From: Selaginella moellendorffii
Taxonomy: Eukaryota; Streptophyta; Lycopodiopsida; Selaginellales; Selaginellaceae
DNA length: 64,000 nucleotides
Assembly: GCF_000143415.4 (NCBI RefSeq)
Contig: NW_003314261.1
Coordinates: 496,001-560,000, forward strand
Direction of reading: 5' to 3'
This document shows positions 11,646 through 21,830 of the stretch, piece by piece. The notes under the pieces were generated by a model, which was not told the DNA's origin, did no database searches, and saw only the letters and a program-made list of their open reading frames with translations. The position numbers were made by a program, and so were the translations under genes. Within the stretch, counting starts at the first letter, position 1. Each line of letters starts with the position of its first letter.

Positions 11646-12605
11646 AAAGAACACCCTTCCCCAATTCCCTTTTTCAATCCCCATTAAATCCCTCTCTATC
11701 CATAATTGTGCTCACTAATACCACTCCTAGTTCAAGGCCCGAATGCCCGATCTCTAAGTCCCACTAACCTTTGGGACTTCTTACCATATCCTTAGTCATT
11801 ACATAAGAGGATTGTTCCTCTTCCTTTTCATAGTGCGGGACTTTAGGATGACATTCCAAAATACCATGGCCCTACACAAACCTTGTGGGTACTTTCCCCA
11901 TCTTTCACCTTTAGGTGTTTTAGCTATGAAGCTAGAGCGAGGTTCTGATGAACCACACCAAGTATCTAAGTGGGTAGTGCCACCCATACTTGGATTATGA
12001 ACATCAACCATTCAATCTCCTAGGGAGGTAGAGTTGGCTCTTGAACACTTCACCAAGTTACCTAATTTATTTGACTGCATTCACTCTAGTCTTGGACTCT
12101 TCAATGGTTATAACCTCATCCACCACGTGGGTATAGCCTTCCTTTATCACATTGGCCTTTCTTGACTAAACTAGCTCCACTAGAGTCTTCCCCCTATTAT
12201 ACGTTTGGAGCTCACAAACCCCTTAGAGTTTGGGATTTGGGCTTTCACCCTCGAATTCAAACTCAAACTCGGACTCGGATTTAGACTCGATCTCTGTAAT
12301 GCATCCTATCTCTCTCCCTTTAAGGTAATTGGAAAAGGGGGAGAGAATGATAAGAGAGCCCTTAATGGCTATTTTATCCTTATTTATCCTTCAAGGTTCT
12401 AAGGATCCACGGTGACAATATATCCAAATCTCATCCCATGATCACATGCGCTACAGACTTAGATTTGAACTCGGTCTCGGACTTGGTCTCGGACTTAGTC
12501 TTGGTCTTGAACTCAGTCTCGGACTCAATCTTGGTCTCTTTCTCAGCCTCAACCTTAGACTCCATCAGGGGTCCATCTTGAGCTCCATCTTGGACTCCAT
12601 CTTGG
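11646..12605 (-). repeat. Old minus-strand LTR relic, second piece
   Basis: On the minus strand this continues the LTR relic of 3497-3818: it matches the LTR region around 5400 down to 4850 in order and then a decayed minisatellite. It holds a MITE-like insert at 12295-12455 and is cut at 12605 by a plus-strand solo LTR. Many transitions relative to the young LTR mark it as old. Confidence 0.8.
12295..12455 (-). mobile_element. MITE- or TRIM-like element, copy 1
   Basis: A 161-bp segment that on the minus strand matches the element at 13091-13252. Its ends are TGCGCTACA (right) and a decayed TGTAATGCA (left). It lies in the minisatellite of the old LTR. No clear target duplication remains (ATCTC against GACTT). 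It has no coding capacity. Confidence 0.7.
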
Positions 12606-14321
12606 TGTGAGACATAAATCCCTAAACCGGAGTAGAAAGGGTGCCACATAATAGTGGTCAAAGTTGAAGTCCAACAAGTGTAACATATTTGGACCAAATG
12701 CTCTAACTTGAAAACTCGAGAGTGGGAATGGAATTTCAAATGAAATGCTCGAGGGATGAATAACAATTAGTGAATGAGTCTCTAAAAAGAGACATAAAAA
12801 GGACTGCCACATAGCAAGTGTTATGACATATGGAAGTGTCAGGAACGAGTTCAAGATAGACCTAAAATAGAGTCTGAGATGGAATCCAAGATGGAGTCTG
12901 AGATGGAATCTGAGATGGACTTGAAACAGAGTCTAAGATGGAGTCCAAGACGGACCTGAGATGGAGTCCAAGATGGACATAAAATGGAGTTCAAGATGGA
13001 GTCCAAGATGAAGTCCGAGATGGACCCAAGATGGAGTCCAAGATGGAATTTGAGATGGAGTCCAATATGAACCCAAGATGGACCCGATATTGTAGCGCAT
13101 GTGATCATGGGATGAGATTTGGATATATTGTCACTGTGGATCCTTGGAACCTTGGGGGATAAATGGGGATAAAATAGCCATTAAGGGCTCTCTCATCAAG
13201 CAATTGCCCCTTTTCCAGTTGGCTTAAGGGGAGAGAGATAAGGTGCGCTACAGATATGGACTCAAGATGGAGTCTAAAATGGAGTCTAAGATGGAGTCTG
13301 TGATGGTGTTTGAGATGGACTTGAGATGGAGTCTAAGATGGAGTCTAAGGTGAACTCGAGATAGAGTCCGAGATGGACCTGAGATGGAGTCTGAGGTTGA
13401 GACTGAGATCGAGTACAAGACCGAGACTGAGACTGAGTCTGAGTTTGAGTCCAAGTCCAAGTCTAAGTTTGAAGGTGAAAACCCAAAGCAATTGTCTTCC
13501 AAACCCCTCAGGGTTTGGTGAGCTCCAAAAATATAGTAGGGAGTGAATACAAATAAACAAGCAAAGTAACTTGATGAAGTGTTCAAGAATTAGCTTTAGC
13601 TCCCTCGGGAGATCAAATGGTCAATACTCCCAGTCCAAGTGTGGGTTGCATTACATACTTGGATACTTGGTGTGGCTCATCAGAACCTTGCTTTAGCCAT
13701 CTAGCTAGGACACCCAAAAGCAGATGGTGGGAAGAGTACCCACAAGGCTTGCATAGTGCCTTGGTGTTTCGAAATGTCATCCTAAATTCAAGAATGTGGA
13801 AAAAAAGAGGAGTAGTCCTCTTGAGTGGTGACCAAGGATGTGGTCATGCGGCAAGGAAGTCCCAAAGGTTAATGGGATGTAGTGGTTGGGCCTTTGGGCC
13901 TTGACCTAAAGACAATGTTAGTGAACATAGTTGTGGATGAAGAAGGATTTAATAGGGATTGAAAAAGAGATATTGGGGAAGGGTGTTCCTCATGTCACTA
14001 AGGTGTGATCAAGGGATGACAACTTATAAACGGATGGCCTAGTTTTCAAGAGACAAAATTGTAATGTGGGTGGTCTTGGACTACCAATGTAACAACAATG
14101 AATGAGCACGGCCTTAATGTAATAAATTCATATATTGGTGGTACCTTTAGGTATTAGTTAAAGGATTAGACATGTGGAGCACTTGGACCAAGTGCAAAAG
14201 CTAAGTGGCATAGATTGCATTTATGGGGTTGGTAAGTCTTCAAGTCCGTAATAAAATTTATAGAGGTTGTGAGTGAAACTCTTTCAAGTGGTTAAAGGTG
14301 TGGTTAAGTGAGTCTTTTACA
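12606..14321 (+). mobile_element. Diverged plus-strand solo LTR
   Basis: It begins TGTGAGACATAAATCCC like the young LTR. It then shows the same landmarks in order (first ~230 bp, minisatellite, hexamer array, the block corresponding to 4980-5750 of the young LTR) and ends in TTTTACA after losing about 30 bp near the end. Flanking CTTGG (12601-12605) and CTTAA (14322-14326) could be a decayed 5-bp target duplication. It interrupts the older minus-strand LTR, which resumes at 14322. A TGTAGCGCA element is inserted at 13091-13252. Confidence 0.72.
13091..13252 (+). mobile_element. MITE- or TRIM-like element, copy 2, intact ends
   Basis: A 162-bp non-coding insert that starts TGTAGCGCA and ends TGCGCTACA (9-bp perfect terminal inverted repeats). 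It is flanked by a perfect GATAT duplication (13086-13090 and 13253-13257). It sits within minisatellite sequence, so its limits are clear. The 5-bp duplication and TG...CA ends would also fit the solo LTR of a miniature (TRIM) retroelement; the 9-bp inverted ends fit a MITE better. A diverged inverted copy lies at 12295-12455. Confidence 0.82.
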
Positions 14322-14821
14322 CTTAAGTCCATTTTAGACTCTATCTTGGACCCATCTCAGACTCCATATCAGGTCCATCTCGAACCTATCTCGAACTCCA
14401 TCTTAGGTCTATCTTGGACCCATTTCGGACTCCATCTCAAGTTTATCTCGAACTCCATCTTAAGTCCATCTCAGACCTATTTTGGACTCCATCTCAAGTC
14501 CATATCAGGTCCATTTTGGGTTTATATTAAACTCCATCTCAAGTCCATATTAGACTCCATCTTAGACTCGTTCTTGAACTTCCATGTGTCACAAGACTTG
14601 CCATGTATCAATCCTTCTTGTATCCCTTTTTAAAAATTCATTCATCAATTGCTTCGTGCTCATCTTTTGAGCACTTCGTTTGAAGTTTCACTCCCACTTT
14701 CAACTTTCCAAGACAAAGCCTTTGATCCAAATATATTATGTTTGTTAAATTTCTACTTCGACCACTACCATATGGCACCCTTTCTACTCTACTTTGGGGT
14801 TTAGGGATTTGTGTCTTACAT
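14322..14821 (-). repeat. Old minus-strand LTR relic, third piece
   Basis: On the minus strand this is decayed minisatellite (14322-14580) followed by the LTR start, ending GTGTCTTACA at 14821, the complement of the family's TGTGAGACAC start. With 3497-3818 and 11646-12605 it completes one LTR split twice by later insertions. Confidence 0.75.
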
Positions 14822-14946
14822 GTAGTTAATTAGATATTATCACTATTGCTTATTAAAAAAATAATACAATTTTAAATAAAGGTAAAGTAAATTACTTTTC
14901 TATAAATTGAAATTATCTATAATATCAATTAAAGTATATTTTAAGA

Positions 14947-15840
14947 ATGATTAAATTAATAAACTTAACAATAATAATGTTTAATTTTTCTATAGTTTAT
15001 GGAACACCTGAAGTTTACTGGGGGAAAAATAATTCCTTGTCAGAACAAGAAATAGGAATGATTATTAATCATGGATTTAATAATTTATTAAGTAAAATTC
15101 ATACAATAAATACAAGTTATCCAGTAAATTATGAAGATTTATTTGTGGTTAATTTAGGCTCTACAGGTTATGCGGTTGTGACTTTTTCTAGAATGGGAGG
15201 TAACCCACCTTATTGTGAATTGAGTCCATTTTCAAATAATATGAATACAATCCATGGTAATTCATTAAGAGCTACATTTAGAAGATTACTTAATTCATAC
15301 GAAAATGCTTTAATTAAAGCACGTTCTGATGAATGTCAAATAACTTCTACACTTTATCAACTTGAATATAGTATAGTTTTTAAATATAATCACAACAGAT
15401 ACAAAAATAAAGATAATACCTATTCATTACATAGTACTAATAATTGTGATATGAGTAAAACATCTTTGAAAATTGGATTTAAAAATAATTTACTTTATAC
15501 CAACCAATTTATAACATCTCCAAATGGGAAAAATATTTTACTGGTTGAGTCAAATTGTAAAGTTTCTTTATATTCTGGAAAATATTTATTATGGAGTAAA
15601 GGAAGTAAATATGATTATTTTGGACATTGTGTTTTTACTCTTCAAACAGATGGCAATATAGTATTATATTCTGAAAAAAATACTATTATGTGGTCTATTA
15701 ATAAATATTGCATTAAATGTTTATCTATAACATTTTTAACTTTACAAAATGATTGCAATCTAGTTTCTTATGAAGTGAAAAGACCAAATAAAATTTGGTG
15801 GGCAACAAATACTTATAACCATGTCAATTGTATAAAATAA
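14947..15840 (+). CDS. Secreted B-type (monocot mannose-binding) lectin with an unknown N-terminal domain
   Basis: A 297-aa intronless protein with an N-terminal hydrophobic signal peptide (about residues 1-19). The C-terminal half (about 158-295) has bulb-lectin features: two intact mannose-site motifs of the QxDxNxVxY pattern, QTDGNIVLY near residue 233 and QNDCNLVSY near 267, and a degenerate one near 200. Such domains bind mannose outside the cell or in the secretory pathway. The N-terminal domain (about 20-155) I do not recognise. A TATAAAT at 14901 and AATAAA at 15912 could serve as TATA box and poly(A) signal. The gene is extremely AT-rich with A/T third positions, unlike all other genes here, and lies in an equally AT-rich tract beside retroelements. 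That is compatible with horizontal acquisition or with an AT-biased heterochromatic context. Confidence 0.8.
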   Translation: MIKLINLTIIMFNFSIVYGTPEVYWGKNNSLSEQEIGMIINHGFNNLLSKIHTINTSYPVNYEDLFVVNLGSTGYAVVTFSRMGGNPPYCELSPFSNNMNTIHGNSLRATFRRLLNSYENALIKARSDECQITSTLYQLEYSIVFKYNHNRYKNKDNTYSLHSTNNCDMSKTSLKIGFKNNLLYTNQFITSPNGKNILLVESNCKVSLYSGKYLLWSKGSKYDYFGHCVFTLQTDGNIVLYSEKNTIMWSINKYCIKCLSITFLTLQNDCNLVSYEVKRPNKIWWATNTYNHVNCIK

Positions 15841-16486
15841 GAATTTTGTTACACAGCAAAGCTTGGTTTGCTTTCCTATTATGTTGAATAGTTAGAGAAA
15901 AAAACATTAAACAATAAAGATTCTTTTTGGATTATTTTATACTTAGTAATTGAATTCAAAATTTCTAGGACCTTCATATAAATTAAAATGATATAAATAT
16001 TCATATTCATTTTCCAAAAACTTCCTTGAAGATTTTGACTATAGAACTTAAACACAGCCTTTTACTTCAGATTGGAAAGCTGATCGTAACTATGAGCAAA
16101 TGAAGGTCCTAGAAAACTATGAGCACTTTACAAACTAACTATGAGTTTAGTTAGCTCATAAACTAACTATGAGCAAATGTTAGTCTTTTGCTCTAACATC
16201 TATGAGCATGCATGTACACAAGCAGAGACACACAATTTTCTCTAGGCAGAGAAATGATCCTAGCTCAAGTTCTTCTCCCAAGAGGTGAGCACATAAGTTT
16301 ATAAAACTGCATTTAAAATTTTTGGTGTTCTAGTTTGCACTTGCCACTTGTCATGTTGGACAATGTGAAGAGGTATGGAGGACTTGATTCTCCACAGTGC
16401 CCAGCAAGGCCAGATCATTGAGAATATCAAATGAGTGTAAAGAAAGGTTTTTTTTTTGTTCTATCACTCTTTGCAATTTAAGGAAG

Positions 16487-16905
16487 GCTTCCGGATGGAC
16501 GGGATAGGATGGAATATGCTTTACGTGCGTTCTCCTGGCGTGTAGCCATGGCGGGACTGTCTACGATGGACGCAAGTGTTTTGTGACAATGGTGGCGGAT
16601 TATGGAGTTTGCCCTCACAGGGAGCACTATTGCGTGCTGGTCCTGGGACGAGCTGGGCATTTGGGCGATGTGGAGGAGCTTGTGTATAGCATGCAGTTTG
16701 AGCCGGATGTTGTGGAGTGGACGGTTTTGCTTGGAGGGTGTAGGATCCATAATGATCTTGCAAGGGGAGCTCGTGCGGCGCAAGGATTTCTCGCGCTGGA
16801 TCCTGGGAACTCTTCTGCGTGCTTGCTGCTGGCCGATTTGTCTAGCAATTCATCGTCATCTGACGTGGATAACGAAACAAGAATGTGTGTTGCTGTTGGT
16901 TGAAT
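16487..16905 (+). pseudogene. 3' fragment of a PPR gene (copy of the 19821-21830 gene end)
   Basis: The fragment is highly similar to the last ~420 bp of the PPR gene at 19821-21830, including its end DNETRMCVAVG. It lacks the rest of the gene, and a deletion disrupts the frame near the copied start and around 16640. Similarity continues past the stop into 3' flank (about 16905-17110 resembles parts of 21830-22470), so this came from a DNA-level duplication and not from retroposition. No functional product is expected. Confidence 0.85.
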
Positions 16906-17109
16906 CCAAGTGAAGGTCGATTGGCATAAGAATGGAGAAACTTTGCCCGAATCAAGCACAGCAGGCAGGTATGTGCTCAACACTCCTTGTTTGGGATCTT
17001 TGTCAAGCAAATGCTGGCATGAAGTTTATTTGCCAACAGCTATCTAAGCTGTTTTTTCTGAAAGCGTTTGTTGCATCTATCACATTGAATTTATGATTGG
17101 CAGCTACAA

Positions 17110-18720
17110 GCTTCATTATCCTTTTGGTTGTGCCATTGGAAATTCCATGACTGAATTCAAGTATCATGAACATGTGTTGTATTTAAAAATTTCAAACCTA
17201 TGTAAAAGGGACTACATAGGAGTCATAATAAAAAAAACTCAAATAAAAAATTAAATCCCATACAAATTGTTTCCCAAGTCAGTTTTGATTTGTTGTTGTT
17301 GCATTCTCAGCTTTCAGTTAAGTTTATATGAGGAGATCAATAAAACTAAAATAAATTATTCAAACAATGTTAATTGATCAAAGGTTTTTTATTTTCTTTT
17401 ATATATTTTTTAAAAAATACATTAAAAATTATATTTTTCAAAAAAACAATTAAAAAATAAAAACTAAAAATTTAAAAAATTAAAAAGTTAAAATTTATGA
17501 ATGATCTCAACAACTCATAAAACAAAAAACCATGAAGTATAAACATTCACAATAATCTATTTTAGTGGGATCACTAAAAATTAAAAAATTGAAGAGAAAA
17601 TTTTAATATTTTATTTATCAACCATTTAATATCAATCATAATAACGAGGCAATCACTACATACAAAAAGTAAATTTAAAATATGTGAATGCTACAGTTTA
17701 AATCCCAACCATATTACTTGTATTATATTGTGTTATTCTCAAAATTAAAAAAATAAAATCTTAATAAATAATTATTATTAAAGGTTAAGTTGAATAAAGA
17801 AGAGTACACTATAGTTCATCTAATAACAAAATCTCAATATATAATTAATCATAAAAGTTTTTTAGAAGATGTATATATCTTAGAAATATCAATAATAAAA
17901 TGAGCATATAAAAAATTGAAAAAGTTAAATTATATATTTGGAAAATAAATATATATTTTAAGTGCAATTACAAAGTGATTAAAAAATTAATTTAAACCTA
18001 GCATATAATTTTTTATCCAAGAATATTCTCAATACTTTTAAAACTTTTTTATGAGGTTTAAACTTATTTTTAAAATAAAAATAAATGCAAAATTTTACCA
18101 TATAGTTTATTTTCATTAATAACATTTTATAATTTTAGTTCTTTTAAAGATGGATACATCTAAGCAATATCAATAATAACATGAGCATATAAAAATTATT
18201 AAAAAGATAATTTATATCTTTAGAAAATAAAAAATACATTTTCAGTGAAATTACACATATAAAAAGTGATTAAAAAAGTAATTTAAACCTATCATTATAG
18301 TTTTTATCCAAGAATATTTTAAATACATTTTATACTTTATTTGTGAGTTTTAAATTTATTTTTAAAAACAAAATAGTTGATTATCATTAATAAAATTTTA
18401 AAATTTTAATCATTTATTGAAGTTTTTTCTATTGTAGTATATAATTCTTCCTTATAAAAAAAAGTTAGTTGAAGAGGTAACGACATGATTGTAACCATCA
18501 TAATGCCTTTTAAGTCAAGGAATTATTTTTATAAAAGCTTTTATACTCATAAAACACTGTAAAGAACCTAAATATAAAAAAGATTATAAAATAAAAAACT
18601 ATTGGACTATAACAATATTAATTAATTAATTAAATTAAATTGAAAAGTACAAAAATTAATAGTTCAATTGTGTAAATTTATATGTAAAATGTTAAAGTGC
18701 TATTATTGTGAAATATCAAA
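17110..18720. repeat. AT-rich non-coding tract with a ~250-bp imperfect tandem duplication
   Basis: The sequence is roughly 80% A+T with no credible ORF. About 17830-18080 is repeated at about 18125-18375: the order of the GAGCATATAAAAA, AAAGTGATTAAAAA and TTTTTATCCAAGAATATT blocks is shared. I see no gene, RNA or recognisable transposon in the remainder. Confidence 0.7.
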
Positions 18721-18780
18721 TTAAACTCTATCTCTTTCATATTTCCTTAGAACTATAATAAATTTTAAAGTCTTCAAGGT

Positions 18781-18836
18781 TGGTTTAGTGGTATAGATTT
18801 TGCTTAGGGTGCAAGAGTTCTCATAATGTCCCTTTT
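18781..18836 (+). pseudogene. Decayed tRNA-Pro(AGG) relic
   Basis: The stretch TGGTTTAGTGGTATAG...GCTTAGGGTGC resembles the D and anticodon arms of tRNA-Pro with anticodon AGG. The T arm and both halves of the acceptor stem are mutated or lost. It is the counterpart of the better preserved copy at 25252-25323. Confidence 0.6.
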
Positions 18837-18904
18837 TCTTGCTTTTATTATATTGTAAATTTGAAAAGAGGAGGCTTCTTTGGTGAATAGAAAGTTGTAA
18901 AAAA

Positions 18905-19170
18905 AAATTGCAAACTAGAGTGCCCACACGCAAATCACAAATGCAACTTTGCCCCGCACACCACCGCCATCGCCAGCTCTACCTTCTTCCATAACGCCAC
19001 TGCATCGTCGACCCAATCGCCGGTGCCTCCTCCTGGGCTTCCTCTCAATCGTCCTCACATCCAAAACCTCCACATCAATCGATTTGAGGTCATCTTTTCC
19101 TCTTCTTCCTCCTTTCTTTCTGGATCTTGATCCCTCGATCTTCTAGACGCCTCCTGCTCCTCGCCAGGGC
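18905..19170 (-). pseudogene. Broken copy of the small basic protein gene
   Basis: On the minus strand this matches 24781-25236: the DDLKSIDVEVL-type segment and the VAFVICVWAL membrane segment are recognisable. It has deletions, frameshifts and a TAG directly after the membrane segment. It belongs to the left arm of the inverted duplication. Confidence 0.7.
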
Positions 19171-19224
19171 CCTTCATAGCCCTAAACTTTAAGTTATTTT
19201 TGAAAGATTAAGGCAATCACAGCT

Positions 19225-19436
19225 GCCCGTTTTGCAGGAATCACGAGCACGAGACAGGCTACAACGCATTCCCTGCTGTGGATTCTTCGCTGTCGCCGTC
19301 GTGCACGATCAATGAGGATTGTCATCGAAGCCGGCGCTCTGGATTTGGATCGCATGAGGTGGTCGTGAAGACGCCGGAGCATGGAATCCAATTCGCGGAG
19401 CTTCCTATCGACCAGGTAGAGCGAGTGCTTAAGGCG
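19225..19436 (+). pseudogene. N-terminal fragment of a GALT-like nucleotidyltransferase
   Basis: The plus strand encodes NHSCPFCRNHEHET, then SHEVVVKTPEHGIQF and DQVERVLKAF. These are the CxxC zinc-motif region and following strand of galactose-1-phosphate uridylyltransferase/ADP-glucose phosphorylase-type proteins. The reading frame ends in TGA directly where the LRR fragment begins. The remainder, including the HxHxQ active site, is absent. It is the better conserved partner of the pseudogene at 24045-24752. Confidence 0.7.
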
Positions 19437-19439
19437 TTC

Positions 19440-19750
19440 ATCACAACAACTTGAGTGTCATCACTGTCGAGCTTCAATGTTTCCCACAACAACTTGAGTG
19501 GTCCAATTCCAAGTTCCGGCAATCTCAACACTCGGTTTGTGGAGGCGGCATTTGGTGGCAACCCATTACTGTGTGGAGCTCCACTGCCACCTTGCTCACT
19601 ACCCAGGAGCCCAAACGAGATCATTGTGGAGAGGTTGATTTCTATGCGGCAGGGGTCATTGGTTTTTACATTTCACTTGTCTGTGTGCTGTTCACAAGCA
19701 TTGGTATGCTCCTGGAAAGCTTCATAAAAAAAATCTCTATCGATTCATGT
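19440..19750 (+). pseudogene. 3' fragment of an LRR receptor-like protein gene
   Basis: It encodes [18 protein letters not shown] and [12 protein letters not shown] followed by a frameshifted membrane segment, matching the C-terminal part of the intact gene at 26010-27998. It lacks the rest of the gene. A 16-bp stretch (CACAACAACTTGAGTG) occurs at 19442 and again at 19486, next to the junction with the GALT-like fragment. Confidence 0.8.
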
Positions 19751-19820
19751 TAAGAGCATCGACGTCGAGAGTAAATATCAAATAGAAGGAAAGATGAAAT
19801 GAAAGACGATGGTGTGATGA

Positions 19821-21830
19821 ATGAAGGCACTGGCGGAGCTCATCAGGGAATGCAAGAGCGTCGCTGAGACACGAGGTTTCCACCGCCACATTGTCTCCAC
19901 CGACTTGACGAGCTGCGCCCATGGCGTCTACCTCTCCAACCTCCTCATCGACGCATTCGGGCGATGCTCCAGCGTCCAGGACTCCTGCATCGTCTTCCAC
20001 TCCCTCCGCACTCGGAACTTCTTCTCCTGGCGATCGCTCCTCGCGGCCTGCCTCCACAACAGCCTCCTCGCCGAGGCGGCACAGATCCTCGCGAAGGCGC
20101 CGCAGATGGACGTTGTCGGGGGCACTTCGATGGTGGGAGCGTACGCGCAGAGCGGCGATCTCGACGCAGCCAAGGCGGCGTTTGATCGCATGCCCTGCCC
20201 GAATTGTATCACCTGGACGGCGCTTCTCTCGGGATATGCCAGGAACGGGCATCTGGATCGAGCAAAGATGATCTTCGACGCGATGCCAATGTGGCACTTG
20301 GGCTCCTCGAATTCGATGCTGGCTGGATTTGCGAGAGTCGGCCTTGAGGCTGAAGCCGAAGACATCTTCTCACAAATGCAAGAGCGGGATGTTTCTTCCT
20401 GGACTAGCATGTTCGTAGCATTTGCCCAAAATGGGCATTTTTCAAAGGCGAGTTTTGTGTCCAGCGTGATGCCGCTCTGGGACGCCGTTTGCTGGACGAC
20501 AATGCTCGAGGCATACGGCGGCGGCTGCGTCGCGGAGGCCAAGAAACTCTTCGACGCGATGCGCGATCGCAGTGTCGTGTCGTGGACAATCTTGCAGGTT
20601 GGCTACGACCACGGGGGCCAGCTGCGGGAATCACAGCGTGTTTTCGATCGAATGCCGCTCCGGGACCTCGTTGCCTGGACAGCAATCCTGAGAGCCTACT
20701 GCGAGCGGGGACTCATCGACGAGGCTCTCGTTTTCTTTGACTCCATGCCGATGAGGAACATCGTTGCGTGGTATGCCCTTCTCTCGGCAGCTTGCCAAGT
20801 TGGAAGCTCGGATCAAACGAGACGAGTCTTCGATTTGATGCCTGGTTGGAACAAAGATGTCTACACGGCAATACTGGGCGAGAATTCCATCAACGAGAGC
20901 ATCGACAACACGAAACTCTGGTTTGATCGCATGCCCTCTCGCGACGTAGCTGCGTGGACCACTCTTCTCGGTGCATATGCCGCGAAAGGGTATCTTGACC
21001 AGACAAGGAATCTCTTCCACAAGATGCCCTGCCACGACACGGCGTCCTGGAACGCCATGGTCAACACCTCCGGGAGCTACGGCAGCGTTGACGAGTCAAA
21101 GTCAATCTTTGATTCCTCGCGGGAGCGTGACGTGGTGTCCTGGGCCAGCATCCTCGTCGCATATGCCCAGAACGGGCATATGGTGCAAGCGTTGGCCACA
21201 TACGAGCGCATGCCGTACCGCAACTTGGCCACCTACGGTGCCGTACTAACCGGCTACAGCAGGCACGCCCGTCTCACGGATGTGAAACACGTGTACGATG
21301 GGATGCCCTGCCACGATGCCCCCACGCGGAGTATAATGCTGGGAGCGCTCGCCCAGGACGGGGAGCTCGCGAGTTCGCTGGAGCTCTTCCGGGAGATCTC
21401 CCTGGACGGGATAGATCCGGATGGAATATGCTTTACGTGCGTTCTCCTGGCGTGTAGCCATGGCGGGACTGTTTACGATGGACGCGCGTGTTTTGTGACA
21501 ATGGTGGCGGACTATGGAGTTTGCCCTCACAGGGAGCACTATTGCGCGCTGGTTGATCTCCTCGGACGAGCTGGGCATTTGGGCGATGCGGAGGAGCTTG
21601 TGTATAGCATGCCGTTTGAGCCGGATGTTGTGGAGTGGACGGCTTTGCTTGGAGGGTGTAGGATCCACAATGATCTTGCGAGGGGAGCTCGTGCGGCGCA
21701 AGGAGTTCTGGCGCTGGATCCTGGGAACTCTGCTGCGTGCTCGCTGCTGGCCGATTTGTCTAGCACTTCATTGTCATCCTCTAAAGTTGACATGGATAAC
21801 GAAACAAGAATGTGTGTTGCTGTTGGTTGA
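19821..21830 (+). CDS. Pentatricopeptide repeat protein, S-rich with E-like end
   Basis: A 669-aa intronless PPR protein. About seventeen PPR motifs, mostly of the 31-residue S type (VVSW...MLAAYAQNGHL...FDRMP pattern), run from about residue 40 to 560. They are followed by the E-motif-like segment PDVVEWTALLGGCRIHNDL and a short unusual tail ending MCVAVG; no DYW domain. PPR proteins bind organelle RNA one base per repeat; E-type members act in C-to-U editing. The N-terminal methionine is the first in frame and matches the start of the truncated copy at 25968. Organelle targeting is inferred from the family, since the N-terminus is not a classical transit peptide. Partial copies lie at 16487-16905 (3' end) and 25393-25968 (5' end). 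Confidence 0.9.
   Translation: MKALAELIRECKSVAETRGFHRHIVSTDLTSCAHGVYLSNLLIDAFGRCSSVQDSCIVFHSLRTRNFFSWRSLLAACLHNSLLAEAAQILAKAPQMDVVGGTSMVGAYAQSGDLDAAKAAFDRMPCPNCITWTALLSGYARNGHLDRAKMIFDAMPMWHLGSSNSMLAGFARVGLEAEAEDIFSQMQERDVSSWTSMFVAFAQNGHFSKASFVSSVMPLWDAVCWTTMLEAYGGGCVAEAKKLFDAMRDRSVVSWTILQVGYDHGGQLRESQRVFDRMPLRDLVAWTAILRAYCERGLIDEALVFFDSMPMRNIVAWYALLSAACQVGSSDQTRRVFDLMPGWNKDVYTAILGENSINESIDNTKLWFDRMPSRDVAAWTTLLGAYAAKGYLDQTRNLFHKMPCHDTASWNAMVNTSGSYGSVDESKSIFDSSRERDVVSWASILVAYAQNGHMVQALATYERMPYRNLATYGAVLTGYSRHARLTDVKHVYDGMPCHDAPTRSIMLGALAQDGELASSLELFREISLDGIDPDGICFTCVLLACSHGGTVYDGRACFVTMVADYGVCPHREHYCALVDLLGRAGHLGDAEELVYSMPFEPDVVEWTALLGGCRIHNDLARGARAAQGVLALDPGNSAACSLLADLSSTSLSSSKVDMDNETRMCVAVG

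Noticed and set aside
19928-21793. Long antisense ORFs in the PPR gene (up to 204 codons)
   Set aside because: Shadow frames of GC-rich repetitive PPR coding sequence. The same applies at 42089-43644 and 60713-62096.
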